Part shown: positions 36,984 to 45,800 of the stretch, one piece after another | Position numbering within the stretch: the first letter of the stretch is position 1 | Layout: every line of letters begins with the position of its first letter | Source of the DNA: Bacteroidales bacterium CF | Lineage (GTDB): Bacteria; Bacteroidota; Bacteroidia; Bacteroidales; UBA932 | DNA: 64,000 bases | Assembly (NCBI GenBank): GCA_000473305.1 | Contig: CP006772.1 | Coordinates: forward strand, 434,001 to 498,000 | Direction of reading: 5' to 3' | Notes under the pieces: model-generated | The model's input: the letters and a program-made list of their open reading frames with translations, nothing else | The model's database searches: none | Told to the model about the DNA's origin: nothing | Position numbers and translations under genes: made by a program

Positions 36984-37865
36984 ATGGAAAATATCGAACT
37001 CATTGAAATAGAAAACCGGATTTTTACAATCAGGGGCGTTCAGGTAATTCTCGACAGAGATTTGGCAATACTTTATCAAACAGATACCCGAACTTTAAAA
37101 CAGGCAGTAAAAAGGAATATTGATAGATTTCCGACTGATTTTATGTTTGAACTTGCTGATTCAGATATAAATAGCATGGTATCACAATTTGTGATACCAT
37201 CAAAAAGTTACTTCGGAGGTGCAAAACCATTTGCTTTTACAGAACAAGGCGTGGCTATGTTATCGGCTGTTATCCGCACACCAATTGCAATTAACATCAG
37301 TCTGCAAATAATTAGAGCTTTTGTTAAGATGCGAAAGCTAATGACAGAAAACACCATATTATTTCAAAGGCTCGACAGGGTTGAACTAAAACAAATTGAA
37401 GCCGACCAGAAATTTGAGCAGGTTTTTAAAGCCCTCGAAAGCCCCAAGCCACAACCCGACAAAGGTATATTTTACGATGGGCAGGTATTTGATGCCTGGA
37501 CATTTGTATCCGATATTATCCGCAGCGCAAACCATTCCATTATTCTCATCGATAATTATATAGACGATACCGTTTTTACTCTTTTTGCCAAACGGAAACC
37601 GGGTGTGAAAGCAATATTTTATACCAAAAATCTCGGCAAACAATTGCTGCTCGATGCCAAAAAATACAACGCCCAGTACGAACCCATTGAAATAGTACAA
37701 ATGGATGCCGCCCACGACCGCTTTCTGATAACCGACAATACCAAGCTCTACCACCTTGGGGCTTCCCTAAAAGACCTAGGCAGGAAATGGTTTGCCTTTT
37801 CCAAAATGGAAGGGATGACCGAATCAGTGTTAGCTAACCTTGTAAAGATTAAGACAAATGAGTGA
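36984..37865 (+). CDS. ORF6N-domain protein with C-terminal PLD-like domain
   Basis: The 293-residue protein has an N-terminal ORF6N (phage-antirepressor-like) domain to ~residue 90 (EIENRIFTIRGVQVILDRDLA, KPFAFTEQGVAMLSAV). A coiled coil follows, then a C-terminal phospholipase-D-like region with AHDRFLITD and HLGASLKDLGRKWFAF near residues 238-268. Such proteins commonly sit within Bacteroidota type I R-M operons. A regulatory or anti-phage role is plausible but unproven. It overlaps hsdS by 8 nt, which suggests coupled translation. Confidence 0.85.
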   Translation: MENIELIEIENRIFTIRGVQVILDRDLAILYQTDTRTLKQAVKRNIDRFPTDFMFELADSDINSMVSQFVIPSKSYFGGAKPFAFTEQGVAMLSAVIRTPIAINISLQIIRAFVKMRKLMTENTILFQRLDRVELKQIEADQKFEQVFKALESPKPQPDKGIFYDGQVFDAWTFVSDIIRSANHSIILIDNYIDDTVFTLFAKRKPGVKAIFYTKNLGKQLLLDAKKYNAQYEPIEIVQMDAAHDRFLITDNTKLYHLGASLKDLGRKWFAFSKMEGMTESVLANLVKIKTNE

Positions 37866-38892
37866 GTGGAAAAAATTAAAATTAGGGGATATACTTACTT
37901 TTCAAAGAGGTCACGACCTCCCTAAAACAGAAATGGTTGAAGGTAAATATCCTGTAGCAGGTTCAAACGGTATTATTGGATATCATTCGAAATATACAAC
38001 TAAAGGTCCTGGTATTACAATTGGTAGAAGTGGAAATATTGGAAGACCACATTTCTACAACAATGGTTTCTGGGCTCATAATACTGTATTATATATAAAA
38101 GACTTTAAGGGTAACTCGGAGATATTTTTGTTCTATTTTCTTAGAACTTTAGATTTTACGCAATTCAATACCGGAAGTGCTGTACCTTCATTAAATCGTA
38201 ATCATATTCATGAGTTAACTGTAGAAATTCCTCCTCTCTCCGAACAAAAATCCATCGCCTCCATCCTTTCTAGCCTCGACGATAAAATAGACCTGCTCCA
38301 CCGCCAAAACGCCACCCTCGAAAAAATGGCCGAAACCCTTTTCAGGCAGTGGTTTGTGGAAGAAGCAAAGGAGGAGTGGGTAGTTGTAAAAATGGAAAGA
38401 CTAATTTCAATTGGAAGTGGAAAAGGCTTGAAAAAGGAAAGTTTTATTGATAATGGTTTATATCCGATTCTTGGTGCGAATGGTGAAATTGGAAGAACAA
38501 ATAATTTTCTATTTGACGAAAAGCTTATTTACACGGGAAGAGTTGGAACACTTGGCAATATTTTTAGGGTTGAAAACGAGAAGGTTTGGCTATCAGATAA
38601 CACCTTGGTCATAAAACCATTTGAATACTTTAATTTCATTTATCTAATTCTGAAAACCTCCCGATTGGAAGATTATAACGTTGGAAGTACCCAACCACTT
38701 ATTCGTCAATCTGACATCAAAGAAATTGAAATTGCTTTACCGTCAAAAGATAAATTGATAGCTTTTGAATCTTTAACAGACAAAATATTTCAAAAAATCA
38801 AATCAAACCAAACCCAAATCCGCACTCTAACAGCTTTGCGAGATACTTTGTTGCCAAAGTTGATGAGTGGGGAGGTAAAGGTTCTATCATAG
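37858..38892 (+). CDS. hsdS: Type I restriction-modification specificity subunit HsdS
   Basis: The 344-residue protein has two target recognition domains and two conserved spacer helices. The first half ends in LSEQKSIASILSSLDDKIDLLHRQNATLEKMAETLFRQWF, the second in IFQKIKSNQTQIRTLTALRDTLLPKLMSGEV. Each recognition domain binds half of the bipartite target. It is somewhat short, but both halves are complete. The DNA for its last ~18 codons reappears in degraded form at 39931-39986. DUF3644 starts 2 nt after its stop. Confidence 0.93.
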   Translation: MSEWKKLKLGDILTFQRGHDLPKTEMVEGKYPVAGSNGIIGYHSKYTTKGPGITIGRSGNIGRPHFYNNGFWAHNTVLYIKDFKGNSEIFLFYFLRTLDFTQFNTGSAVPSLNRNHIHELTVEIPPLSEQKSIASILSSLDDKIDLLHRQNATLEKMAETLFRQWFVEEAKEEWVVVKMERLISIGSGKGLKKESFIDNGLYPILGANGEIGRTNNFLFDEKLIYTGRVGTLGNIFRVENEKVWLSDNTLVIKPFEYFNFIYLILKTSRLEDYNVGSTQPLIRQSDIKEIEIALPSKDKLIAFESLTDKIFQKIKSNQTQIRTLTALRDTLLPKLMSGEVKVLS

Positions 38893-38893
38893 C

Positions 38894-39871
38894 ATGGCAA
38901 AACGAAGTAGAAAAATATGGAGCATCAAAAATGAACTTTTGACAAAGTCAAGGGAAGCGATGCTATGTGCAGTTCAGATTTTTAATAATCCAAACATCAT
39001 TTTCAAATCTGAAAGCTTCATTGTTCTTGCCAATATTTCATGGACATATCTACTTCATGCCTATTACAGAGATAATAAAATTGATTACCGATACTACGAA
39101 CAAAAAGCCCAACGCAAGAAATTTTATAAAACAAAAAGAGGTGCCTTTAAATATTGGGAATTGGAAAGGTGTCTGAATGACGATAAATGCCCAATTGATA
39201 AGATTCCAAAGGACAATTTACTATTCCTTATCGGGCTTCGGCATGAAATTGAACATCAAATGACCACAAGAATTGATGATTTTCTTAGTGCAAGATTTCA
39301 AGCCTGTTGCCTCAATTACAACCATTATGTTAAAAAACTTTTTGGTGATGAATTTGGAATAGATAAACACCTATCCTTCTCACTTCAGTTTTCTTCAATT
39401 AGTGATGACCATGCCAAACAGCTAAACGAATTTTCAGAACTACCTCAAAACATTGGTTCATACATCAACGATTTTGACAACTCCGTTTCTGACGATGAAT
39501 TTAATAATCCACAATACTCTTATCGGGTATTATATGTGCCTAAAACTGCAAATAGAAAAGGTCAGGCAGACAGGGTAATCGAATTCATTCCTGCCAACAC
39601 ACCCGAAGCAGAAGGTCTGAATAAAGAATATGTTTTAATAAAAGACCGAGAAAAGCCAAAGTATCTGCCAAAACAGGTTGTTGATAAAATGAAATCAAAG
39701 GGATATAAAAAGTTTGGTATGCAGCGACACACTGAATTTTGGCAAAGTCTGGATGCTAAAGATCAGGCAAAAGGTTATGGCGTTAAAGTCGCAAATACTT
39801 GGTATTGGTATGAAAAATGGCTCCAAGAAGTCGAGAAGTATTGCAAACAAAATGAGAATGTATTTAAGTAA
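38894..39871 (+). CDS. DUF3644 protein with HEPN-like motif
   Basis: The 325-residue protein has the DUF3644 N-terminal domain. The sequence RHEIEH (residues 116-121) fits the R-x4-H motif of HEPN RNases in an all-helical setting. The C-terminal part (KKFGMQRHTEFWQSL, then YWYEKWLQEV) looks like a small DNA-binding or winged-helix segment. HEPN proteins are often toxin-like RNases in defence loci. It follows hsdS by 2 nt, and its stop overlaps the ATG of a short ORF. The family has no fixed function. Confidence 0.75.
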   Translation: MAKRSRKIWSIKNELLTKSREAMLCAVQIFNNPNIIFKSESFIVLANISWTYLLHAYYRDNKIDYRYYEQKAQRKKFYKTKRGAFKYWELERCLNDDKCPIDKIPKDNLLFLIGLRHEIEHQMTTRIDDFLSARFQACCLNYNHYVKKLFGDEFGIDKHLSFSLQFSSISDDHAKQLNEFSELPQNIGSYINDFDNSVSDDEFNNPQYSYRVLYVPKTANRKGQADRVIEFIPANTPEAEGLNKEYVLIKDREKPKYLPKQVVDKMKSKGYKKFGMQRHTEFWQSLDAKDQAKGYGVKVANTWYWYEKWLQEVEKYCKQNENVFK

Positions 39872-40002
39872 TGACGAGAATAACCGAAAATATTGTTGAA
39901 TATTTAAAAAATAAAATCAACCCATATCCACACTCTAAACGCTTTGCGCGATACCTTGTTTACAAAGTCGATGAGTGGGGAATAAATGTTGGAAATGATT
40001 AA
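39871..40002 (+). pseudogene. 43-codon mosaic ORF: hsdR-start-like plus hsdS-end-like relic
   Basis: The frame starts at an ATG overlapping the DUF3644 stop and encodes 43 residues. Its first 10 codons (MTRITENIVE) resemble the HsdR start (MDKITENTIE). The nucleotides 39931-39986 resemble the 3' end of hsdS (CTTTGCGcGATAccTTGTT and GATGAGTGGGGA). The mosaic looks like a scar from recombination at an hsdS-hsdR junction. It may be translated, but a function is not expected. Confidence 0.55.
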
Positions 40003-40016
40003 TTATAATTTTAGAT

Positions 40017-41408
40017 ATGTTTATCACTCAACCTAAAATATTTATTAGTAGCACAGTCCTCGATTTAACAAAAGAAAGGACTGCTGCATACAATGCTGTA
40101 AATAAGGTCGGGGGTTTTCCTGTAATGTCTGAAAAAACAATGGAAGCACAAAGCACCGATTCACTTACCGCTTGCCTGAGTAAAGTTATGGAATCAGATA
40201 TTTACGTGTTAATTTTAGGTAGTCGATATGGTTGGCAACCCAAAGGAGAGGAATCTATAACCGAGTTGGAATATCAAACTGCAAGAAGTAAGAATATACC
40301 TATATTGGTAATCAATACTATCTTTCAAAAGGAACCATTACAAAAGGAATTTGAGGGACGTGTAGAACCAAACTACTTCCGAAAAACTGTGTGTGATGCT
40401 TTTGAATTGGAAAAAGAATTAGAACAAGCTTTAAAAACTGAAATAGAAAAAAAACAAAACGAATATTTTAATAAAACCGAACCTGTTTATGCAAACTTGG
40501 TTAAAATTCAATTTCCAAGCCATGTATATATTGCTGATTTAAACATTGATAAAAAGGAGATAAAACAATATAACAATGAAAGGAAGCGGCCATTTTCTAA
40601 ACCAAGCTTACGCGATTATGCGGTATCAGCATTATACATGCAAGATATTTCATTTCCACACGACTGGTTAGTTTGGGATGGAAAAATCATCACCTTTCAT
40701 AATCTGCAAGATGACTCTGTTGGTTTGACCAGAATTATTGATAGAGGAACTGCAGAGCAATTCCTTTGCGAAGAGTTTTATGATACATCTCCTGACCATT
40801 TGTCGCAATTCAAATATTTATTAAAAAAATGCATAGAAACCAAACTTCATAAACAAAAAATCAAATGGTTTAAGGAAGAGAAACTATTTGCTTTTCTACC
40901 AATCAGTAAAGACGATGCAGGTAGGTGGCAGCCACGTTCACAATCTTGGACAAAGACAAAGAAAAGTGCGACTCGAAAAGTGGTTGATATTATGTATGAC
41001 ATTAAAGATAAAACAAAAATATTCAATTTGAGAAGCCTTGCCTTTAGAATAGGTTTTGAAAATTTTGATAATGAATGGTATTTATTTTTAAAGCCTGAAT
41101 GGATTTTTCTTTGGAATGATTTGAAGGTTTGTGACTATGCTTTCAAAAATATTCAATGGTTGAAAAAGACTGAACGGAATATGCATGTATTTAATCATTT
41201 TAATTTTATCCTTCGTTATCTCCAGCCCTCACAAATGGAATCTTTGTTCACTGAATACAATGACTATCCTTTTTTAAAGTTGGAGCAAATTGAGAAGTTT
41301 GATTTTGCCCCAATTGTGCCTGACTCTGTTTGGAATAGCTTGGAAGCGATTAGCGCACAGAAAAAACTCACAGACGATGGTGGAAACGTAGAGTTATTTG
41401 GACTATGA
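40017..41408 (+). CDS. DUF4062-APAZ effector partner of short Argonaute
   Basis: The 463-residue protein has two parts. Residues ~5-105 form a DUF4062 domain, a TIR-like fold (KIFISSTVLDLTKERTA, LILGSRYGW, EESITELEYQTA with Glu78-85, PILVI). Residues ~165-463 look like an APAZ domain: HDWLVWDGKIITF, TRIIDRGTAEQF, and LAFRIGFENFDNEWYLFLKPEWIF near 341-366. APAZ resembles the N-L1-L2 part of Argonautes and partners with short Argonautes. Known partners carry TIR, Sir2, DREN or Mrr effectors. DUF4062 could be a nucleotide-processing effector. It overlaps the Argonaute gene by 4 nt (ATGA). Confidence 0.82.
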   Translation: MFITQPKIFISSTVLDLTKERTAAYNAVNKVGGFPVMSEKTMEAQSTDSLTACLSKVMESDIYVLILGSRYGWQPKGEESITELEYQTARSKNIPILVINTIFQKEPLQKEFEGRVEPNYFRKTVCDAFELEKELEQALKTEIEKKQNEYFNKTEPVYANLVKIQFPSHVYIADLNIDKKEIKQYNNERKRPFSKPSLRDYAVSALYMQDISFPHDWLVWDGKIITFHNLQDDSVGLTRIIDRGTAEQFLCEEFYDTSPDHLSQFKYLLKKCIETKLHKQKIKWFKEEKLFAFLPISKDDAGRWQPRSQSWTKTKKSATRKVVDIMYDIKDKTKIFNLRSLAFRIGFENFDNEWYLFLKPEWIFLWNDLKVCDYAFKNIQWLKKTERNMHVFNHFNFILRYLQPSQMESLFTEYNDYPFLKLEQIEKFDFAPIVPDSVWNSLEAISAQKKLTDDGGNVELFGL

Positions 41409-42829
41409 AAGCGGACTACATACAAGAACCTTTTTTATTATTTGGCAAAGGCAAAAGTATTTGTCCTAGAGAAGGTATTGCCGAATTAAATGTATATGAC
41501 ACGGTAATTGAAGCCAGAAAAAATCAATTGCTCATTGGCATAATTGGGATTGAAGAAGATGTAGAAAATCTGAAAAGTTGGATAAAAAGGTTTGAAAGCT
41601 ATATTCCTGCAGATCCCAAAGGCAAACAGAAAGGATTGTTCAAATCGTTTCCGGGATTCCATCAGGACAAAGGGTTCTGTGCAAAATTCATTTACGATTC
41701 AAATTATGAGAGGATTCTCTCACCAAATGACATTAAAAGGATTTTGAAAGAACCTGATAGGAATAAGAAAGTATTGGATGCAGTAGAGTTGTTTGGTGAA
41801 AACATTGGCTTTCTCTCTGATATTAAAAACTGCGACGTAATAATATGCATCATACCGAAAAGCTTTGAAGGTAAAATAGTAAAAGAGAACAAAGATGATG
41901 AACCAGTTGAACAAGTGGCTGAAGATAACGAAGGACCTGAATTGGAACTGAATTTTAGAAGAGCATTAAAAGCCCGTGCAATGAAATACAACACACCTAT
42001 TCAGTTGTTGAGAGAATATGTAATGCACGACAGTAACAAATCACAAGATAATGCAACTAAGGCATGGAATTTTTGCACTGCTCTTTATTATAAGGGACTT
42101 CAAACCATTCCTTGGAAGTTGGAAGTAGACGAGAACAAACCAAAAGTATGTTTTGTAGGTATTGGATTCTACAAAAGCAGGGACAAGAAAACGATTCAAA
42201 CCAGTTTAGCACAAATTTTCAATGAAAATGGAAAAGGTGTGATACTTCGCGGAACTCCTGTAACTGAAGATAAAGACGATAAAAAACCTCACTTAACTTA
42301 TGAGCAATCTTTAAGCCTTCTGAAAGATGCCTTGACCAAATACAAGTTTGCGACAGGTTCAATGCCAGGTAGAGTAGTTTTACACAAGACTTCAAAATAC
42401 TATGAGGATGAACTTGACGGCTTTATTCAAGCAATGCAGGATTTGGGTATAACTGAATACGATATTGTAACTATCATGGAAACCGATTTGCGTTTCTTTA
42501 GAAATAATCTTTATCCACCAGTGAGAGGGGCAGTTTTTTCATTGACTGAACAAAGACACATACTTTACACTAGGGGTTCAGTTCATCAATATCAGACATA
42601 TCCAGGAATGTATATTCCTGCTCCATTAGAAGTAAGAATAGTAAGTTCCGTTTCATCTATAAGGACAGTTTGTAAAGAAATTCTTGGCTTGACAAAAATG
42701 AATTGGAACAACACCCAATTCGACAACAAATACCCCATTACAATTGGCTGTGCAAGACGGGTAGGAGAAATAATGAAATACGTTGGAGAAAATGAATATC
42801 CGAAAGAATCTTATGCATATTATATGTGA
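41405..42829 (+). CDS. Short prokaryotic Argonaute (MID-PIWI)
   Basis: The 474-residue protein is a short pAgo. The MID region (~residues 40-235) includes LELNFRRALKARAMKYNTPIQLL, the usual lKA-gip-Q strand/helix block. The PIWI region (~240-474) includes KPKVCFVGIGF, RVVLHKTSKYYEDELDGF, IVTIMETDLRFF and the C-terminal WNNTQFDNKYPITIGCARRVGEIMKY. The catalytic Asp of active PIWI is replaced (GIGF at 252-255) and the second Asp after VVLHK is missing, so it should bind a guide but not cut. It follows DUF4062-APAZ with a 4-nt overlap, and its stop overlaps the hsdR start. Confidence 0.88.
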   Translation: MKADYIQEPFLLFGKGKSICPREGIAELNVYDTVIEARKNQLLIGIIGIEEDVENLKSWIKRFESYIPADPKGKQKGLFKSFPGFHQDKGFCAKFIYDSNYERILSPNDIKRILKEPDRNKKVLDAVELFGENIGFLSDIKNCDVIICIIPKSFEGKIVKENKDDEPVEQVAEDNEGPELELNFRRALKARAMKYNTPIQLLREYVMHDSNKSQDNATKAWNFCTALYYKGLQTIPWKLEVDENKPKVCFVGIGFYKSRDKKTIQTSLAQIFNENGKGVILRGTPVTEDKDDKKPHLTYEQSLSLLKDALTKYKFATGSMPGRVVLHKTSKYYEDELDGFIQAMQDLGITEYDIVTIMETDLRFFRNNLYPPVRGAVFSLTEQRHILYTRGSVHQYQTYPGMYIPAPLEVRIVSSVSSIRTVCKEILGLTKMNWNNTQFDNKYPITIGCARRVGEIMKYVGENEYPKESYAYYM

Positions 42830-45800
42830 TGGACAAAATAACTGAAAATACAATCGAATCCTTCGCAATCGAATTATTTGAAAAACTCGGTTACGAATAC
42901 ATTTATGCTCCGAATATCGCTCCAGATGGTGAAATGCCAGAAAGGGAAAGCTACGAGCAGGTTTTGTTGGTTGACCGTTTAAAAAGAGCGGTAAAACGGA
43001 TTAATAAATTCGTTCCTGTCGATGCACAAGTCGAAGCTATAAGAGAAATTCAGCGTATTGCTTCGCCAGAATTGTTGGCCAATAATGAAACTTTCCATCG
43101 ACTTTTAACCGAGGGCGTTCCTGTTTCAAAACAAGTGGAAGGCAATGAACAGGGCGACCGTGTTTGGTTGATTGACTTTAAGAATCCGTACAACAACGAT
43201 TTCGTAGTTGCCAACCAGTTTACAGTGGTGGAGAACAACAATAACAAACGACCGGATGTTGTTTTGTTCGTCAATGGTATTCCGTTGGTGGTTATAGAAT
43301 TAAAAAATGCAGTAGATGAGAATGCCACTATTAATTCTGCCTTTAAACAAATAGAGACCTACAAAGCCATTATTCCAAGTCTTTTTACCTACAATGGGTT
43401 TGTTGTTGTTTCTGATGGATTGGAAGCAAAAGCAGGTTCGATTTCAGCAGGGTTCAGCCGTTTTATGGCTTGGAAGTCTGCTGATGGTAAGGCGGAAGCA
43501 TCGCATTTGGTCAGTCAGTTGGAAACTCTTATTTTAGGTATGCTCAATAAAGAGACGTTGATTGATTTAATCAGTCATTTTATTGTGTTCGAAAAATCTA
43601 AGCGGGAAGATCCGGGAACTGGTGTTATCACAATTACAACCGTTAAAAAATTAGCTGCTTACCATCAATATTACGCGGTAAACCGAGCAGTTGAATCTAC
43701 TATAAGAGCATCGGGCATTTCTATTAAGGATGTACCTTCACGTTTTCTTACGGATACCCCGGAAAATTACGGATTACCAGGAGTTAAAAAGCAACCCATT
43801 GGCGACCGTAAAGGTGGTGTGGTATGGCACACACAAGGGAGTGGAAAGTCTCTTTCTATGGTTTTCTATGCCGGTAAAATCGTATTGGCGATGGATAATC
43901 CAACCATTGTCGTTATTACCGATCGCAATGATTTAGATGATCAGCTTTTTGATACATTTGCAGCTTCTAAGCAACTTCTAAGGCAAGATCCTGTTCAGGC
44001 GGAGGATAGAAATCATTTGAAAGAACTCTTGAAAGTAGGTTCTGGTGGCGTTGTTTTTACAACTATTCAAAAATTCCAACCTGAAAGCGGCAATGTTTAC
44101 GAACTGCTTTCCAAACGGGAAAACATTGTAGTGATTGCCGATGAAGCACACCGTACTCAATATGGATTCAAGGCCAAAACGATTGATGATAAAAATGAAA
44201 AAGGTGACGTGGTCGGTATAAAAACAGTATACGGTTTCGCCAAGTATATGCGCGATGCTTTGCCAAATGCCACCTATCTGGGCTTTACAGGCACACCGAT
44301 TGAAAACACAGATGTAAATACCCCCGCCGTTTTCGGTAATTATGTGGATATATATGACATTGCCCAGGCTGTAGAAGATGGCGCAACAGTGCGTATCTAT
44401 TATGAAAGTCGTTTGGCAAAAGTTGCTCTTAGCGATGAGGGGAAGAGGCTGGTGAACGAATTAGACGATGAACTTGACCAGGAGGATTTAACAGACACTC
44501 AAAAGGCAAAAAGTAAGTGGACACAATTAGAGGCATTGGTAGGCAGCAAAAATAGAATTAACAAAATAGCCAAAGATATTATAGAACATTTTGGGCAAAG
44601 ACAGGCTGTTTTTGAGGGTAAGGGTATGATTGTTACCATGAGCCGCCGAATTGCTGCCGATTTATATACCGCAATTGTAAGCCTAAAGCCAGAATGGCAT
44701 TCCGACGAACTTAACAAAGGAGTTATTAAAGTGGTTATGACTTCTGCATCCTCTGATGGTCCAAAGATTTCAAAACATCATACGACCAAGGAGCAACGCA
44801 GGGCATTAGCAGAAAGGATGAAAAATCCTGAAGACGAGCTTAAACTCGTTATAGTTCGAGATATGTGGCTCACCGGTTTTGATGCACCAAGCATGCACAC
44901 ACTTTATATTGACAAGCCGATGAAAGGGCACAACTTGATGCAGGCTATTGCCAGGGTGAATCGTGTGTACAAGGATAAGCCCGGTGGTTTAATTGTAGAT
45001 TATTTAGGAATTGCTTCTGATTTAAAAAAAGCCCTTTCATTTTATTCCGATGCGGGAGGAAAGGGCGACCCTACAATTTTACAGGAGCAGGCTGTTCAGT
45101 TAATGTTAGAGAAACTGGAGGTGGTTTCAAATATGTATCATGGCTTTGATTATAATGAATATTTCGAAGCCGGAACTTCCAAGAAACTTTCTGTGATATT
45201 GGCTGCCGAGGAACATATCTTAGGTCTGGAAGATGGTAAGAAGCGATACATTAATGAAGTTTCTGCACTATCAAGAGCTTTTGCAATTGCTATCCCGCAC
45301 GACCAGGCAATGGATGCAAAAGATGAAGTTTCATTCTTTCAGGCTGTAAAAGCAAGATTGGCAAAATTTGATGTTTCGGGATCGGGAAGAACCGATGTGG
45401 ATGTTGAAACGACTATTCGTCAAGTAATTGATAAAGCCTTGGTGTCTGAAAAGGTAATTGATGTTTTTGATGCAGCAGGATTAAAGAAACCGGATATTTC
45501 GATACTTTCAGAAGAATTTCTTTTAGAGCTGAAAGGAATGGAGCATAAGAATGTGGCTCTGGAGGTGTTGAAGAAATTACTCAATGATGAAATTAAGTAT
45601 AGGGCGAGAAAGAATCTTGTCAGAAGCAAGTCATTAATGGAGATGCTTGAAAATTCCATTAAAAAGTATCACAACAAGATACTTTCTGCTGCTGAAGTTA
45701 TTGAGGAATTGATTAAGTTGAGCAAAGAGATCGTCGAAATGGACAACGAGGCAAAAGCCATGAATTTATCTGATTTTGAATATGCATTTTACACGGCTGT

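Noticed and set aside
37858-38892. Phase-variable hsdS by inversion
   Set aside because: No second hsdS gene, inverted repeats or recombinase is present in the operon, only a short degraded 3' copy at 39931.
41405-42829. Long, catalytically active Argonaute
   Set aside because: The protein is 474 residues with no PAZ region, and the catalytic Asp positions are substituted, so a short inactive type is preferred.
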